Source: Acinetobacter pollinis
GTDB taxonomy: Bacteria > Pseudomonadota > Gammaproteobacteria > Pseudomonadales > Moraxellaceae
Length of the DNA stretch: 52,865 bases
NCBI RefSeq assembly: GCF_015627175.1
Contig: NZ_VTDQ01000016.1
Location: 1-52,865 of the forward strand
Reading direction: 5' to 3'
In this document: piece by piece, positions 38,392 to 47,695 of the stretch
How positions within the stretch are numbered: position 1 is the stretch's first letter
How the letters are laid out: every line of letters starts with the position of its first letter
The notes under the pieces: generated by a model
The model's database searches: none
Told to the model about the DNA's origin: nothing
The model's input: the letters and a program-made list of their open reading frames with translations, nothing else
Translations under genes and position numbers: made by a program

Positions 38392-40788
38392 ATGGAAAAC
38401 ACGTTTAGAGTTAAGTTACTCACATTATTGGTAGCTAGTAGTCTTTACCAAGTTACGCATGCAGAAAATAATACAGATGCATCTTCTGAGAATAAAGTTC
38501 AATCATTAAATAAAATTATTGTTACGGGTACGAGAAAAGTAAATCGATCTGCGACTCAGTCAGCACAACCTATTGATGTGATTACAGCAGATGATTTGCA
38601 GCAACGCACAGGTACAAGTGAATTAGGTACCGCACTTGCTAAAATAATTCCTTCAATTAACTTCCCAAGACCTTCGGTGGCTGATGGTGCTGAATTTGTA
38701 CGTCCTGCACAATTGAAAGGTTTGTCACCTGATCAGGTATTGGTTTTAGTAAATGGTAAACGCCGTCATACCAGTGCATTTATTAATATGGGCGGTGCTA
38801 TTGGTCGTGGTTCATCACCATCCGATTTAAATGCCATTCCTATGTCGGCAGTAGCGCGAATTGAAGTTTTAAAAGATGGCGCATCTGCACGCTATGGTTC
38901 TGATGCAATTGCAGGTGTAATCAACATTATCTTAAAAACAGATACCAAGCACGGTGAAGCTGGAGTACGTTACGGGCAGTATTCAGAAGGTGATGGTGCG
39001 CAAAAACAAAGTTTTGTTTCGGGTGGCGTGAATTTAAATGACCATGGCTTTGTAACCGTTGCAGGTGAATTGGAAAATGATGACTATACCAATCGTGCAG
39101 GGTTAGATAAACGCGATGTTAAATCTACGACTTACGGACAGCGAACCTTTCGTTATGGTGACCCTAAGCAGGATACTGTAAAACTTGCGATTAATAGTGA
39201 ATACGATATTTCAGATGCTGCAACTTTATATGGTTTTGGTACATATAGTCGTAAAGATGGTGAGTCCACTGCATTTTATCGTTTAAGTAATGGCACCAAT
39301 AATGTCAGTAAAATTTATCCAAATGGTTATTTACCTTTAATTTTAGGCGTATCTGAAGATCTTGCAGCTGTCGCAGGAATTAAAGGCAATCTTGCAGATT
39401 GGCGTTATGATGCATCTATTAATTTTGGCCGTAATAAATATACGGTAGATACAGATACCATTAATGTAAGTGCCTATAAAGATTTTGGTTACATACCAAC
39501 ACGCTTTTATAATGGTACGCTTATTAATGATCAGACTGCGCTAAATTTTGATTTATCTAGAGACTTTAATATAGACTTCTTAGATGGTCCATTAACATTT
39601 TCGACTGGATTACAGTATTTAAATCAGAACTATCAAATTAAAGCAGGTGAACCACTTTCTTATTATAAAACAGGTTCTTCAGGTTTAGCAGGTTTTAGAG
39701 ATGCAGATGCAGGGCAATGGTCTCGAGATAGTTACGCTGCTTATGCAGATTTAGAAGCGAATATTACGGAAAAACTGTCAGGTTCTGCAGCATACCGCTA
39801 TGAATATTATAATGACTTTGGCAGTACAAATAATGGTTCTTTGTCTTTAAGATATGCGCAAAGTCCCGCAGTTGCTTTTAGAGGAAGTGTTTCTACAGGC
39901 TTCCGTGTACCAAGTTTAGCCCAAACTCATTACGCACAAACCTCATCTCAGTTAATTAATGAAAGTGTCGTAGAAGCTGGAACATTCCCTACAGATTCTA
40001 AAGTTGCACGCCTTTTGGGTGCTGAAGATTTAAAACCAGAAACATCGCGTGACTATAGTCTTGGTATAGTCTTAACACCGACAGATAATTTTTATTTAAC
40101 ATTAGACGCTTATCTAATTGATATTAAAAATCGTATTAGTCTTTCATCGAATTTAGATGCGAGTAGTAGTACGGTACGTTCATATTTAGCACAAAACGGC
40201 ATTACGGATATTAATTTTAGTACTGTGAGATTCTTTAATAACGCCGCAGATACACGTACTAAAGGGATAGATCTTGTTGCAAACTATGCTTGGAACGATT
40301 TACCTTACGGTCATTTAAATACATCTGTGGCGTATAATTACAATGAAAACAAGGTTACTAAGGTCAGAGCAAATCCAGCTATATTAAATGCGCTTAATGT
40401 TAACCTGAACAGAATTGATCGCCGTGAACAGTATGGTATTTTAGCTGCAAGTACGCCAAAACATAAATTAACGATTACGAACGACTATACAATTGGCAAT
40501 TGGGGAATTAATGCCAATGTAACGCGTTATGGTAGTTTTAAGACGTATAGCAATAGCGGGCCTGCATTTGACCAAAAGTATAGTGCGAAATGGTTGCTAG
40601 ATTTAGCGCTGTCTTATAAATATGACAACTGGAAGTTTGAGCTAGGTGGTGACAATATTACCAATGTATATCCAGACAAAGATGTGACGACTGCAGGTTC
40701 TACAGGGGGTAGTATTCAATATAGCTTATTCTCTCCATTTGGTGCCAATGGCGCGTTTTATTACACTCGTATTACATATCATTGGTAA
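38392..40788 (+). CDS. TonB-dependent outer-membrane receptor
   Basis: The 798-residue protein has a signal peptide (cut after THA, residue 24), a TonB box LNKIIVTGTRK (39-49), a plug (VDVITADDLQQRTG, GLSPDQVLVLVNGKRRH, IPMSAVARIEVLKDGASARYGSDAIAGVINI) and a barrel ending in AFYYTRITYHW with the terminal aromatic. The NGKRRH-type plug is shared by receptors for non-siderophore small molecules. It is followed directly by an ABC importer, which suggests one uptake route from outside to cytoplasm. The substrate is not readable. Confidence 0.93.
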   Translation: MENTFRVKLLTLLVASSLYQVTHAENNTDASSENKVQSLNKIIVTGTRKVNRSATQSAQPIDVITADDLQQRTGTSELGTALAKIIPSINFPRPSVADGAEFVRPAQLKGLSPDQVLVLVNGKRRHTSAFINMGGAIGRGSSPSDLNAIPMSAVARIEVLKDGASARYGSDAIAGVINIILKTDTKHGEAGVRYGQYSEGDGAQKQSFVSGGVNLNDHGFVTVAGELENDDYTNRAGLDKRDVKSTTYGQRTFRYGDPKQDTVKLAINSEYDISDAATLYGFGTYSRKDGESTAFYRLSNGTNNVSKIYPNGYLPLILGVSEDLAAVAGIKGNLADWRYDASINFGRNKYTVDTDTINVSAYKDFGYIPTRFYNGTLINDQTALNFDLSRDFNIDFLDGPLTFSTGLQYLNQNYQIKAGEPLSYYKTGSSGLAGFRDADAGQWSRDSYAAYADLEANITEKLSGSAAYRYEYYNDFGSTNNGSLSLRYAQSPAVAFRGSVSTGFRVPSLAQTHYAQTSSQLINESVVEAGTFPTDSKVARLLGAEDLKPETSRDYSLGIVLTPTDNFYLTLDAYLIDIKNRISLSSNLDASSSTVRSYLAQNGITDINFSTVRFFNNAADTRTKGIDLVANYAWNDLPYGHLNTSVAYNYNENKVTKVRANPAILNALNVNLNRIDRREQYGILAASTPKHKLTITNDYTIGNWGINANVTRYGSFKTYSNSGPAFDQKYSAKWLLDLALSYKYDNWKFELGGDNITNVYPDKDVTTAGSTGGSIQYSLFSPFGANGAFYYTRITYHW

Positions 40789-40802
40789 CTATAAGAAAGA
40801 TG

Positions 40803-40832
40803 TTTGATGCAATATATACCTATTGCATCAAA
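40803..40832 (+). promoter_or_regulatory. Intercistronic hairpin between receptor and binding protein
   Basis: TTTGATGCAATA and TATTGCATCAAA form a perfect 12-bp stem with a 6-nt loop in the 62-bp gap, without a U-run. It could stabilise the receptor mRNA end or set the ratio of receptor to importer. It may also be an operator. Confidence 0.55.
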
Positions 40833-40850
40833 TACAATAAGGATAATGCT

Positions 40851-41828
40851 GTGCGACTTAAAACAAAGCTTTTGGCTTGTGCATCTATGGCTATATGCAT
40901 AAGTATGTTAATAGGATGTGAGCAGTCGACCTCAAGTTCTATTTCAGAAGCAACCATAAAAACCATGCCTATTCATATGCGTGAGTTACTTGCAAGAAAT
41001 ACCATCCCTATTCATACCTTACCCAATAAAGATGCGATTCAAGCGATTCCAAGTCATCACCCTTTTGTCAATGATGGCTTTTTTACAGTTGCTATTATCT
41101 CTGGCAATTCACCTCCCATTACTACGCTTGCATTAGATAATAAAACACCAATTGGTATAGAGGTTGATGTCGCACGTCTAATTGCAGACAGTTTGGGTTT
41201 GAAACTCAAGCTGATTCCAACCTCTTGGGAGGATTGGCCACTTGGCATTGATTCGGGTAAATATGATGCTGCACTCATTAATATTTCTGTGAGTAAAGCA
41301 CGTAAGGCACGATTTGATTTTGTGACATATCGAAAAGATAGTCTAGGGCTTTTTGTGTCTGTAGACAGCCCTATTCAAAAAATTGAAACAGCTAAGGACG
41401 TTGCAGGGCAAAGAGTTATTGTTGGTGCTGGAACGAACCAAGAAAAAATATTATTAAGTTGGATGGATGAAAATAAAAAAGCAGGATTAGCTGAAACAGT
41501 GCCTGTTTATTTTGAAGATAAAGCCATGGCAATTTTAGCATTAGAAGCAGGTAGAGCAGATGTTTACTTTGTACCAAATCCTTCTGGAACATGGCGAATG
41601 GAAAATGGTGCAAAAATAAAGCGTGTGGGATATTTGAATGGCGGATGGCCTAAAACAGCAGATATTGCGGTGACATTAAAGAAAAATTCAGGGCTCTCTG
41701 AGGCAATACAAAAGGCCATTAATGGCGATATCCAAAATGGAAAAATGCATGAAGTTCTCAGTCGTTGGGGATTGGGTGACGAAGCATTACAACATTCTGA
41801 AATTAATCCACAAGGATTTGGTGAGTAG
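40851..41828 (+). CDS. ABC importer substrate-binding lipoprotein (family 3)
   Basis: The 325-residue protein starts with GTG at 40851 (AAGGA upstream), giving a lipoprotein signal MRLKTKLLACASMAICISM with lipobox LIGC. The family-3 fold follows (TPIGIEVDVARLIADSLGL, YDAALINISVSKARKARFDFVTY, GQRVIVGAGTNQEKIL, GRADVYFVP). Longer in-frame starts would bury the lipobox. It binds a polar amino acid or similar ligand. Confidence 0.88.
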   Translation: MRLKTKLLACASMAICISMLIGCEQSTSSSISEATIKTMPIHMRELLARNTIPIHTLPNKDAIQAIPSHHPFVNDGFFTVAIISGNSPPITTLALDNKTPIGIEVDVARLIADSLGLKLKLIPTSWEDWPLGIDSGKYDAALINISVSKARKARFDFVTYRKDSLGLFVSVDSPIQKIETAKDVAGQRVIVGAGTNQEKILLSWMDENKKAGLAETVPVYFEDKAMAILALEAGRADVYFVPNPSGTWRMENGAKIKRVGYLNGGWPKTADIAVTLKKNSGLSEAIQKAINGDIQNGKMHEVLSRWGLGDEALQHSEINPQGFGE

Positions 41829-41837
41829 AGTATTTAC

Positions 41838-42725
41838 ATGGCTAAAGCGTTTTCATCTTATAAAATAATAAAAGCAAAATATCCGTTACGTTATGTAGGT
41901 AGTGCGATTTCTATTCTTTTTATTTTAATTATTTTGGAGTCGGTATTTTTTAATGACAAATGGGAATGGTCAGTTTTTCGATTATGGTTCTTCGATCCAG
42001 CCGTCATAAATGGTTTATATCTGACATTAAAACTTACGTTTTCCGCAATGTTTTTAAGCTTCTTTTTAGGTGGTATTTTGGCCATGATGCGATTGTCTAC
42101 ATCTTGGTTAGTCAGAGGGGTGGCATGGTCTTATATTTGGTTATTTCGCTCGGTTCCATTATTGGTAGTACTTATTATTTTATATAATTTTTCATATCTT
42201 TATGAACGTATAGCCATAGCGATTCCGTTTACCGAAGTGGTTTTTGCCAGTTATAAAACTGTGAATGCTTTAGATCAGTTTACAACAGCACTGATTGGTT
42301 TAGCGATTGTGCAAAGTGCTTATACTGCCGAAATTATACGAGGTGGTATTTTATCGGTAGATAAAGGGCAGTCCGAGGCAGCGGCAGCTTTGGGACTTTC
42401 TTGGTGGCATAAAACATATCGTATTATTTTTCCGCAAGCGATTCGCGGCATTTTACCTGCATTGGTAAATGAATGTATTAGTTTGTCTAAGGGGACAGCA
42501 ATTGTTTATGTTTTAGCCATGCCAGAATTATTTTATACAGTTCAAATGGTATATAACCGCAATCAACAAATTATTCCTTTACTTATGGTTGCAGCAGTGT
42601 GGTATACCATTATTACCAGTGTTTTTTCTGTCGTACAATATTTTATAGAATCGAAGTTATCACGTAATCAGCGTAAAGAAAAAAAATCACTAAAATCGAT
42701 GTTGGGGTGGGGTAAAGCATCATGA
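41838..42725 (+). CDS. ABC importer permease (polar amino acid type)
   Basis: The 295-residue protein has several membrane segments and the His/Glu-type permease loop ([42 protein letters not shown], the EAA motif). One permease gene only, so it likely works as a homodimer. It overlaps the ATPase start by 4 bp. Confidence 0.9.
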   Translation: MAKAFSSYKIIKAKYPLRYVGSAISILFILIILESVFFNDKWEWSVFRLWFFDPAVINGLYLTLKLTFSAMFLSFFLGGILAMMRLSTSWLVRGVAWSYIWLFRSVPLLVVLIILYNFSYLYERIAIAIPFTEVVFASYKTVNALDQFTTALIGLAIVQSAYTAEIIRGGILSVDKGQSEAAAALGLSWWHKTYRIIFPQAIRGILPALVNECISLSKGTAIVYVLAMPELFYTVQMVYNRNQQIIPLLMVAAVWYTIITSVFSVVQYFIESKLSRNQRKEKKSLKSMLGWGKAS

Positions 42726-43498
42726 GTCGCCATCAAAAATTAGGTCATATTTCTATTCAAGATGTTTCAAAAAAATATGGTTCAGATTATGCACTAAAAG
42801 AAGTGAGCCTTGAAATTCCAGCAGGTTCAGTGACTGTAATTTTAGGCCCTTCAGGTTCTGGAAAAACCACGCTTTTAAGAACATTAAATCATTTAGAACG
42901 GCCAGATAAGGGGTTGATCAAAATTGATGATGCATTTATTGGATATAGACTTAAAAATAATGCATTGTATGAGCTAAAAGACAAAGACGTATTATTACAA
43001 CGTATTCATGTAGGGTATGTTTTTCAGAACTTTAATCTTTTTCCACATTTGACAGTATTGCAAAATATTATAGAAGCACCACTTGCTCATAAGAAAATGT
43101 CCAAATCTGAAGCTATACAAAAAGCCAAAGTGCTCTTAGAAAGTGTAGGCTTATTAGAAAAAATTGATGCTTGGCCTCAGCAACTTTCGGGTGGTCAGCA
43201 ACAACGCGTTGCTATTGCACGTGCACTTGCCTTAGACCCCAAAGTTATTTTATTCGATGAACCTACGTCGGCACTCGATCCTGAACTTGTAGGTGAGGTA
43301 CTCAGTGTTATTCAAAAATTGGCTCAACTTGGTAAGACTATGGTTGTGGTCACTCATGAAATTGGCTTTGCAAAAGAAGTGGCCGATCATGTAGTTTTTA
43401 TGGATAAAGGTGAAATTATCGAATCAGGCACAGCAGAACAAGTATTAAATCATCCAACACATGTGAGAACTCAAAGCTTTCTATCTAAAGTCATCTAA
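42722..43498 (+). CDS. ABC importer ATPase (polar amino acid type)
   Basis: The 258-residue ATPase has Walker [10 protein letters not shown] (42-50), Q-loop [14 protein letters not shown], signature LSGGQQQR, Walker [13 protein letters not shown] and H-loop [10 protein letters not shown]. It belongs to the GlnQ/HisP class and powers the preceding permease. Confidence 0.95.
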   Translation: MSRHQKLGHISIQDVSKKYGSDYALKEVSLEIPAGSVTVILGPSGSGKTTLLRTLNHLERPDKGLIKIDDAFIGYRLKNNALYELKDKDVLLQRIHVGYVFQNFNLFPHLTVLQNIIEAPLAHKKMSKSEAIQKAKVLLESVGLLEKIDAWPQQLSGGQQQRVAIARALALDPKVILFDEPTSALDPELVGEVLSVIQKLAQLGKTMVVVTHEIGFAKEVADHVVFMDKGEIIESGTAEQVLNHPTHVRTQSFLSKVI

Positions 43499-43583
43499 AT
43501 CAGTTCTAGCGTTGATCATCCCTTATTTTGTTCTATTATTTTTAGTATGATTTATTTCTATTAGAATAAATCTAGGAAAAATA

Positions 43584-44771
43584 ATGGGTGATCATACCAA
43601 ACCATATTCGATGTTTCTTGTATTGTTGGCATTAGCATTAGGCGGTTTTTGTATAGGAACAACCGAATTTCTTGCGATGGGGCTTATTCAAGAAATTGCA
43701 AATAGCCTAAGTATTTCAGTGCCTGTTGCAGGACATTTTATCAGTGCTTACGCACTTGGTGTTTTATTCGGTGCCCCAGTATTTGCGATACTCGGTGCTA
43801 GAGTACCACGCAAAGCCTTTTTATTAGGACTCATTTTATTTTATGGGGTTGCCAACTCTATAACAGCATTTGCACAAAGTTATGAAGCAATTTTGTTTTC
43901 CAGATTTGTTGCTGGTTTACCCCATGGTGCATATTTTGGTATTGCCTCTTTGGTTGCAGCAGAATTAGCAGGTCCTAAAAGAAGGGCAACTGCAGTTGCT
44001 CGTATGATGTTAGGTTTAACTGTTGCAAATGTCTTAGGTGTACCACTTGCCACGTGGATTGGCCAAAATTTTGGATGGCATGCAGGATTTGGCTTTTCTG
44101 CAACAATTGCTTTATTAACTGTAATCGCTATTATTTTATGTGTTCCACATGTTCCAACTCATAATGAAGCCAGTATCCGACAAGAATTAAAAGGTTTTAA
44201 AAATGTAGATATGTGGCTCACACTTGCAGTTGCAGCTATCGGTTTTGGTGGAATATTTGCAGTCTATAGTTATGTATCTCCAATACTTACACATTATACT
44301 CATTTAAAAACGGAAATGATTCCAATTGTATTGGCGATCTGGGGCGTTGGAATGGTATGTAGTAATTTTATCGCAGGTTATTTTGCCGATAAAAACAATA
44401 CCAAAGCAATTACTGGTATTTTGGTTTGTTCGACTCTCGCTTTTGTACTGGCTTTCTTTATGATGAGTAATGTGTATACCGCCGTCATTGCTCTATTTTT
44501 TATTGGTATTACAGTTATGGGTTTAGCTGCGCCGTTGCAGACCAGATTAATGGATGTTGCAGGGAATGCACAATCTTTGGCAGCTTCTTTAAATCATTCT
44601 GCCTTTAATTTTGCCAATGCATCAGGTGCTTTTTTAGGTGGTTTGGTTCTAGAACATAACCTAGGCTGGCTCTCACCATTTGGTGTGGGAATTTGTCTAA
44701 GTTTAGGTGGTTTACTCATGTTTTTTATTGCTTTAAAGGTTCAAAAGAGAAAAAATGAGCAGCTTACTTAA
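43584..44771 (+). CDS. MFS transporter, DHA1 (AraJ-like)
   Basis: The 395-residue protein has twelve membrane segments, motif GGFCIGTTEFLAMGLIQEIA at the start, GARVPRKAF in loop 2-3 and RFVAGLPHGAYFGIASLVAAELAGPKRR. This group exports sugars or small toxic compounds. It is 86 bp after the ATPase and may be separately expressed. Confidence 0.9.
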   Translation: MGDHTKPYSMFLVLLALALGGFCIGTTEFLAMGLIQEIANSLSISVPVAGHFISAYALGVLFGAPVFAILGARVPRKAFLLGLILFYGVANSITAFAQSYEAILFSRFVAGLPHGAYFGIASLVAAELAGPKRRATAVARMMLGLTVANVLGVPLATWIGQNFGWHAGFGFSATIALLTVIAIILCVPHVPTHNEASIRQELKGFKNVDMWLTLAVAAIGFGGIFAVYSYVSPILTHYTHLKTEMIPIVLAIWGVGMVCSNFIAGYFADKNNTKAITGILVCSTLAFVLAFFMMSNVYTAVIALFFIGITVMGLAAPLQTRLMDVAGNAQSLAASLNHSAFNFANASGAFLGGLVLEHNLGWLSPFGVGICLSLGGLLMFFIALKVQKRKNEQLT

Positions 44772-44818
44772 TTTCTGCTAATATAAGTGAATAACTTTTT
44801 CAAAGTGGGGAATATGAT

Positions 44819-45103
44819 ATGGCTGGATATTGGATCGCACACGTTAATGTAAAAGATGCAGAAAAGTTTACACGTTATATGGAAATTGCACCTAAAGTTA
44901 TTCAGCAGTATGGTGGCAAGTTACTTGTGTGTGGTGGTGCTTCAGAGAGCTTAGAAGGGCAAGCATTTCAACAACACGTTGTGATTGAATTTGAAAGTTT
45001 AGATGCAGCAAAAGCATGCTACTTGTCTGAAGAATACCAAAAAGCAAAAGCCGTAAGAGAGGGTGCAGGTGAGGTAATGGTTACCTTACTTGAGTCACTT
45101 TAA
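44819..45103 (+). CDS. DUF1330 protein
   Basis: The 94-residue protein matches DUF1330 throughout (GYWIAHVNVKDAEKFTRYMEIAPKVIQQYGGKLLVCGG, EYQKAKAVREGAGEV), a dimeric ferredoxin-like fold of unknown activity. GTGGGGAA precedes the ATG. Confidence 0.93.
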   Translation: MAGYWIAHVNVKDAEKFTRYMEIAPKVIQQYGGKLLVCGGASESLEGQAFQQHVVIEFESLDAAKACYLSEEYQKAKAVREGAGEVMVTLLESL

Positions 45104-45118
45104 ATATTCAGTTTAATT

Positions 45119-45150
45119 CGCTATATACGTTTTAATCGATGTATATAGCG
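45119..45150. repeat. 10-bp inverted repeat downstream of the DUF1330 gene
   Basis: CGCTATATAC and GTATATAGCG flank 12 bp. No U-run follows. It may be a weak terminator or an operator for the AraC gene that starts 60 bp later. Confidence 0.4.
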
Positions 45151-45209
45151 ATCCTATCTATAAGTATCAGCTGTTGAAAGCGTAGCACGTATGTCATATG
45201 AGCTAAAAT

Positions 45210-46043
45210 ATGGTGCCTCATTTCTTTTATCCTTCTATTGCCCTTAAACAATATATTAGTAAATATTGGTACTGGATTAATATCGATGCTATGCCAGTAT
45301 TGCCTCCTGGATCAGGTTCTGAAATTTTTATATTTAACAAGAAAATAGCCGTTTATGATGCGTCCAGACCAAATAATGTTCATTATGTAGATAGTGTGTT
45401 AATTAGACCAAGATATGCACCTATACATTTTTGTTTAGATGAACCTGTCAGTTTTATATCTATACGTTTTCGGCTTGGAAGTATTAATACATTTATAAAA
45501 GATTTTGAAGCAGATTATGAAACGATTGTAAACCCTTATGATTTATGGGGGGATGCCATAACGCAACTAAGAGAAAATATTATTCAAACACAGCATCTTT
45601 ATAATAAAGTAATGTATATAGAGGACTTCTTATTAAATCGTTTACGGTATCAGTATCGACCAGTAACTAATAAATTGAGCTTGACCAATGAGTTCTTAAA
45701 TAGAGTTTACTATGGCATGGAAAGTGTTTCACTAAAGGAAATAGCTCAAGATATTGGATACAGTCAAAGACACTTGCAGAAAACAGTAAAATTAGTAACA
45801 GGACTGAGCCTTGTTGAAGTAAAACGTCTTATTCGATTTGAGCATGCGATGAAGCAAGTATTAACGCACAATACAATCTCATTTTCTAATCAAGATCATT
45901 TAAACCATTATTATGATCAAGCCCATTTTATTAAAGAGTTTTCTTATTTTACAGAAATGTCACCGAAAAAATTCTTATTAAAAAATAAAACAAGCTCTCA
46001 TTTTTATAATCGTATTGCTTCAACTTTAGATGATAAAAATTAA
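45210..46043 (+). CDS. AraC-family regulator with DUF6597-type N-terminal domain
   Basis: The 277-residue protein has an N-terminal sensor-like part (ALKQYISKYWYWINIDAMPVLPPGSGSEIFIFN) and a C-terminal AraC HTH (LKEIAQDIGYSQRHLQKTVKLVTGLSLVEVKRLIRFEHA, then EFSYFTEMSPKKFLLKNK). Likely controls neighbouring transport or metabolic genes; no operator is assigned. Confidence 0.88.
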   Translation: MVPHFFYPSIALKQYISKYWYWINIDAMPVLPPGSGSEIFIFNKKIAVYDASRPNNVHYVDSVLIRPRYAPIHFCLDEPVSFISIRFRLGSINTFIKDFEADYETIVNPYDLWGDAITQLRENIIQTQHLYNKVMYIEDFLLNRLRYQYRPVTNKLSLTNEFLNRVYYGMESVSLKEIAQDIGYSQRHLQKTVKLVTGLSLVEVKRLIRFEHAMKQVLTHNTISFSNQDHLNHYYDQAHFIKEFSYFTEMSPKKFLLKNKTSSHFYNRIASTLDDKN

Positions 46044-46049
46044 GTTAAA

Positions 46050-46097
46050 CTACCTATACCATACCTATAAAGGTGATGGATATAGGCAGAATTTTTT
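46050..46097. terminator. Probable bidirectional terminator between AraC and budA
   Basis: CTACCTATAC and ATATAGGCAG with inner CCTATAAAGG form an imperfect stem followed by AATTTTTT, lying between two convergent genes. Confidence 0.55.
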
Positions 46098-46794
46098 ATT
46101 GTTCAACTTTACGAATAACTTCATCCAAGCCTTCAATATCTATATTAAGGTTCTTAAATGCTGATGTTTTTGGATGGGTAATTTCTATTACATTTTTTTC
46201 TTCGCATTGTAAAAGAGCAGAGGAAAAATAGTAGTCTAGAACATGCCCACTCACAGATTTGTCTTCACTTAAAAAATGTAAGTGAAAACCTGGTACAGAA
46301 ATTCTTCCAAACATTTCAGGTGTCCAAAATCCAACAAGATGACCTTGAATTTCTTTGTAAGTTGAAACTTCCTGATGATCTGAAACCTCTTGAACACTTC
46401 TTGTTTCAGAGGATGCGTAAGGTCGTCTGAGTGTAAGCTCATGAAATGTCGCTTTAATACGTAGTGCAATAAAATTATTATTTAATGGTATTACTGCTTG
46501 AACAAATTGTTCGAGATTTTTTGTTGATGCCTCGCCAATATGATATTCCTGAAAATGATCAAAGCTTGTAACCTGATAAAAGGGTACTTCTAGAGGGGCT
46601 TCAGGTGTTTTAAGTGCCTCTTCTGCTGTTGCTGTATAGGGTGTACCGTTCAGGATTGTCATTTCTGCATTTAAATTTTCAGAGCAACCTAAGCCAATAC
46701 TTGAACATGAGCATACTTTATATATATCTTGATCTGGTGAAAAATACCCAGACATAAGTGCACCGATGGTTGAAAACTGATAGATTTTAGACAT
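46096..46794 (-). CDS. budA: Alpha-acetolactate decarboxylase
   Basis: The 232-residue enzyme converts acetolactate to acetoin. Seen: ALMSGYFSPD at the start, FQVTSFDHF-like YQVTSFDHFQEYHI, and the zinc-binding GFHLHFLSEDKSVSGHVLDY with three His, typical of BudA. No acetolactate synthase gene (budB) is nearby, so substrate would come from branched-chain synthesis. It forms a unit with the ABM-domain gene 9 bp upstream. Confidence 0.93.
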   Translation of the reverse strand: MSKIYQFSTIGALMSGYFSPDQDIYKVCSCSSIGLGCSENLNAEMTILNGTPYTATAEEALKTPEAPLEVPFYQVTSFDHFQEYHIGEASTKNLEQFVQAVIPLNNNFIALRIKATFHELTLRRPYASSETRSVQEVSDHQEVSTYKEIQGHLVGFWTPEMFGRISVPGFHLHFLSEDKSVSGHVLDYYFSSALLQCEEKNVIEITHPKTSAFKNLNIDIEGLDEVIRKVEQ

Positions 46795-46803
46795 TTTTAT
46801 TTC

Positions 46804-47097
46804 CTATAGTTCAAATAATGAAAGGTTTTTTATAGTGACATCTGTTGCATGTTTATTAACAAAAGCGAAAAAATCTTGAAAGTGCTGAGATGTTTTATGT
46901 GTATTCAATGTTGTTTCATCTTCCCATATTTCATAAAAGACGAAACTATTTTTATTTAATTGGTCTTGGTGTAGATCGTATCGGATATTTCCTGATTCTG
47001 CACGTGACAACTCAACAATAGATGAAAGCTCGCGATGTAATTCATCTTTATTTATATCCAAAAAATGCATTGTCGCAATAATATAAATGTTACTCAT
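46804..47097 (-). CDS. ABM-domain protein (putative quinol monooxygenase)
   Basis: The 97-residue protein is a typical YgiN/ABM member: IIATMHFLDINKDELHRELSSIVELSRAESGNIRYDLHQD and FYEIWEDETTLNTHKTSQHFQDF. It is a small cofactor-free dimer of uncertain substrate. First gene of the unit with budA. Confidence 0.9.
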   Translation of the reverse strand: MSNIYIIATMHFLDINKDELHRELSSIVELSRAESGNIRYDLHQDQLNKNSFVFYEIWEDETTLNTHKTSQHFQDFFAFVNKHATDVTIKNLSLFEL

Positions 47098-47164
47098 ATA
47101 AATATACCTTTAAAAATATGGTTTTTTACCAAGTTCAGAGATGGATATTGGGAGAGAATGAATA

Positions 47165-47550
47165 TCAAACTAAATAAGAATCAGAGTTACCTATCGCTCC
47201 TGTAATACCTCTATGTATATGATGGACTGACTCAACAAAAGCCTCTCCTTTTTTATGTCCATCTTTATCTTGAATAGTTAGAGTTCCATGTTATATCCTG
47301 CATTTGGATATGGATCATGATGTAAAGGCAGTATTGAGTTCGGTTTTAACTTAAAATGAAGAACGGATAATTCTGGAAATCCATTTGGATATTTGATATA
47401 TGGTTTACGATCCCAAGAGTGCTGAGTTTTTAAAGGAACATCTACTTTAGCTGGTTGTGTTTGCTCAAAATGAGCATATAAAGGCACGCTGAATAGTACA
47501 GTATATGTACCTAGAGCAAGCATAATTTTTTTCATTTGGTATAAACTCAA
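47165..47550 (-). pseudogene. Secreted cupin, frameshifted
   Basis: The open frame (start 47535, MKKIMLALGTYTVLFSVPLYA signal peptide) runs to LHHDPYPNAGYNMEL and stops at 47278. Shifting the frame by one base gives GTLTIQDKDGHKKGEAFVES and VHHIHRGITGAIGNSDSYLV, ending at 47165: clearly the second cupin motif. One missing base near 47290 explains this. The 3' end also looks shorter than usual. The metal ligands of motif 1 (HHDPYP) and motif 2 (HHIHRG) are split between frames. Confidence 0.75.
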
Positions 47551-47695
47551 AAGAGAACATGCTTAGACTATAATGGGTAATTATTTTTATTTATTGTAAA
47601 AATACGAACTCGTATAATTAAAAAATACAGCTGGTTTTTTAAATTATACTCACTTAAATATTATATTTAAGTGAGTAGTTGAGTGTATAAATAAC
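47551..47695. other. Intergenic AT-rich region
   Basis: 145 bp between the cupin pseudogene and vgrG. It carries an imperfect CTCACTTAAATAT/ATATTTAAGTGAG inverted repeat at about 47650-47675 that could end vgrG transcription. No gene is supported. Confidence 0.5.
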
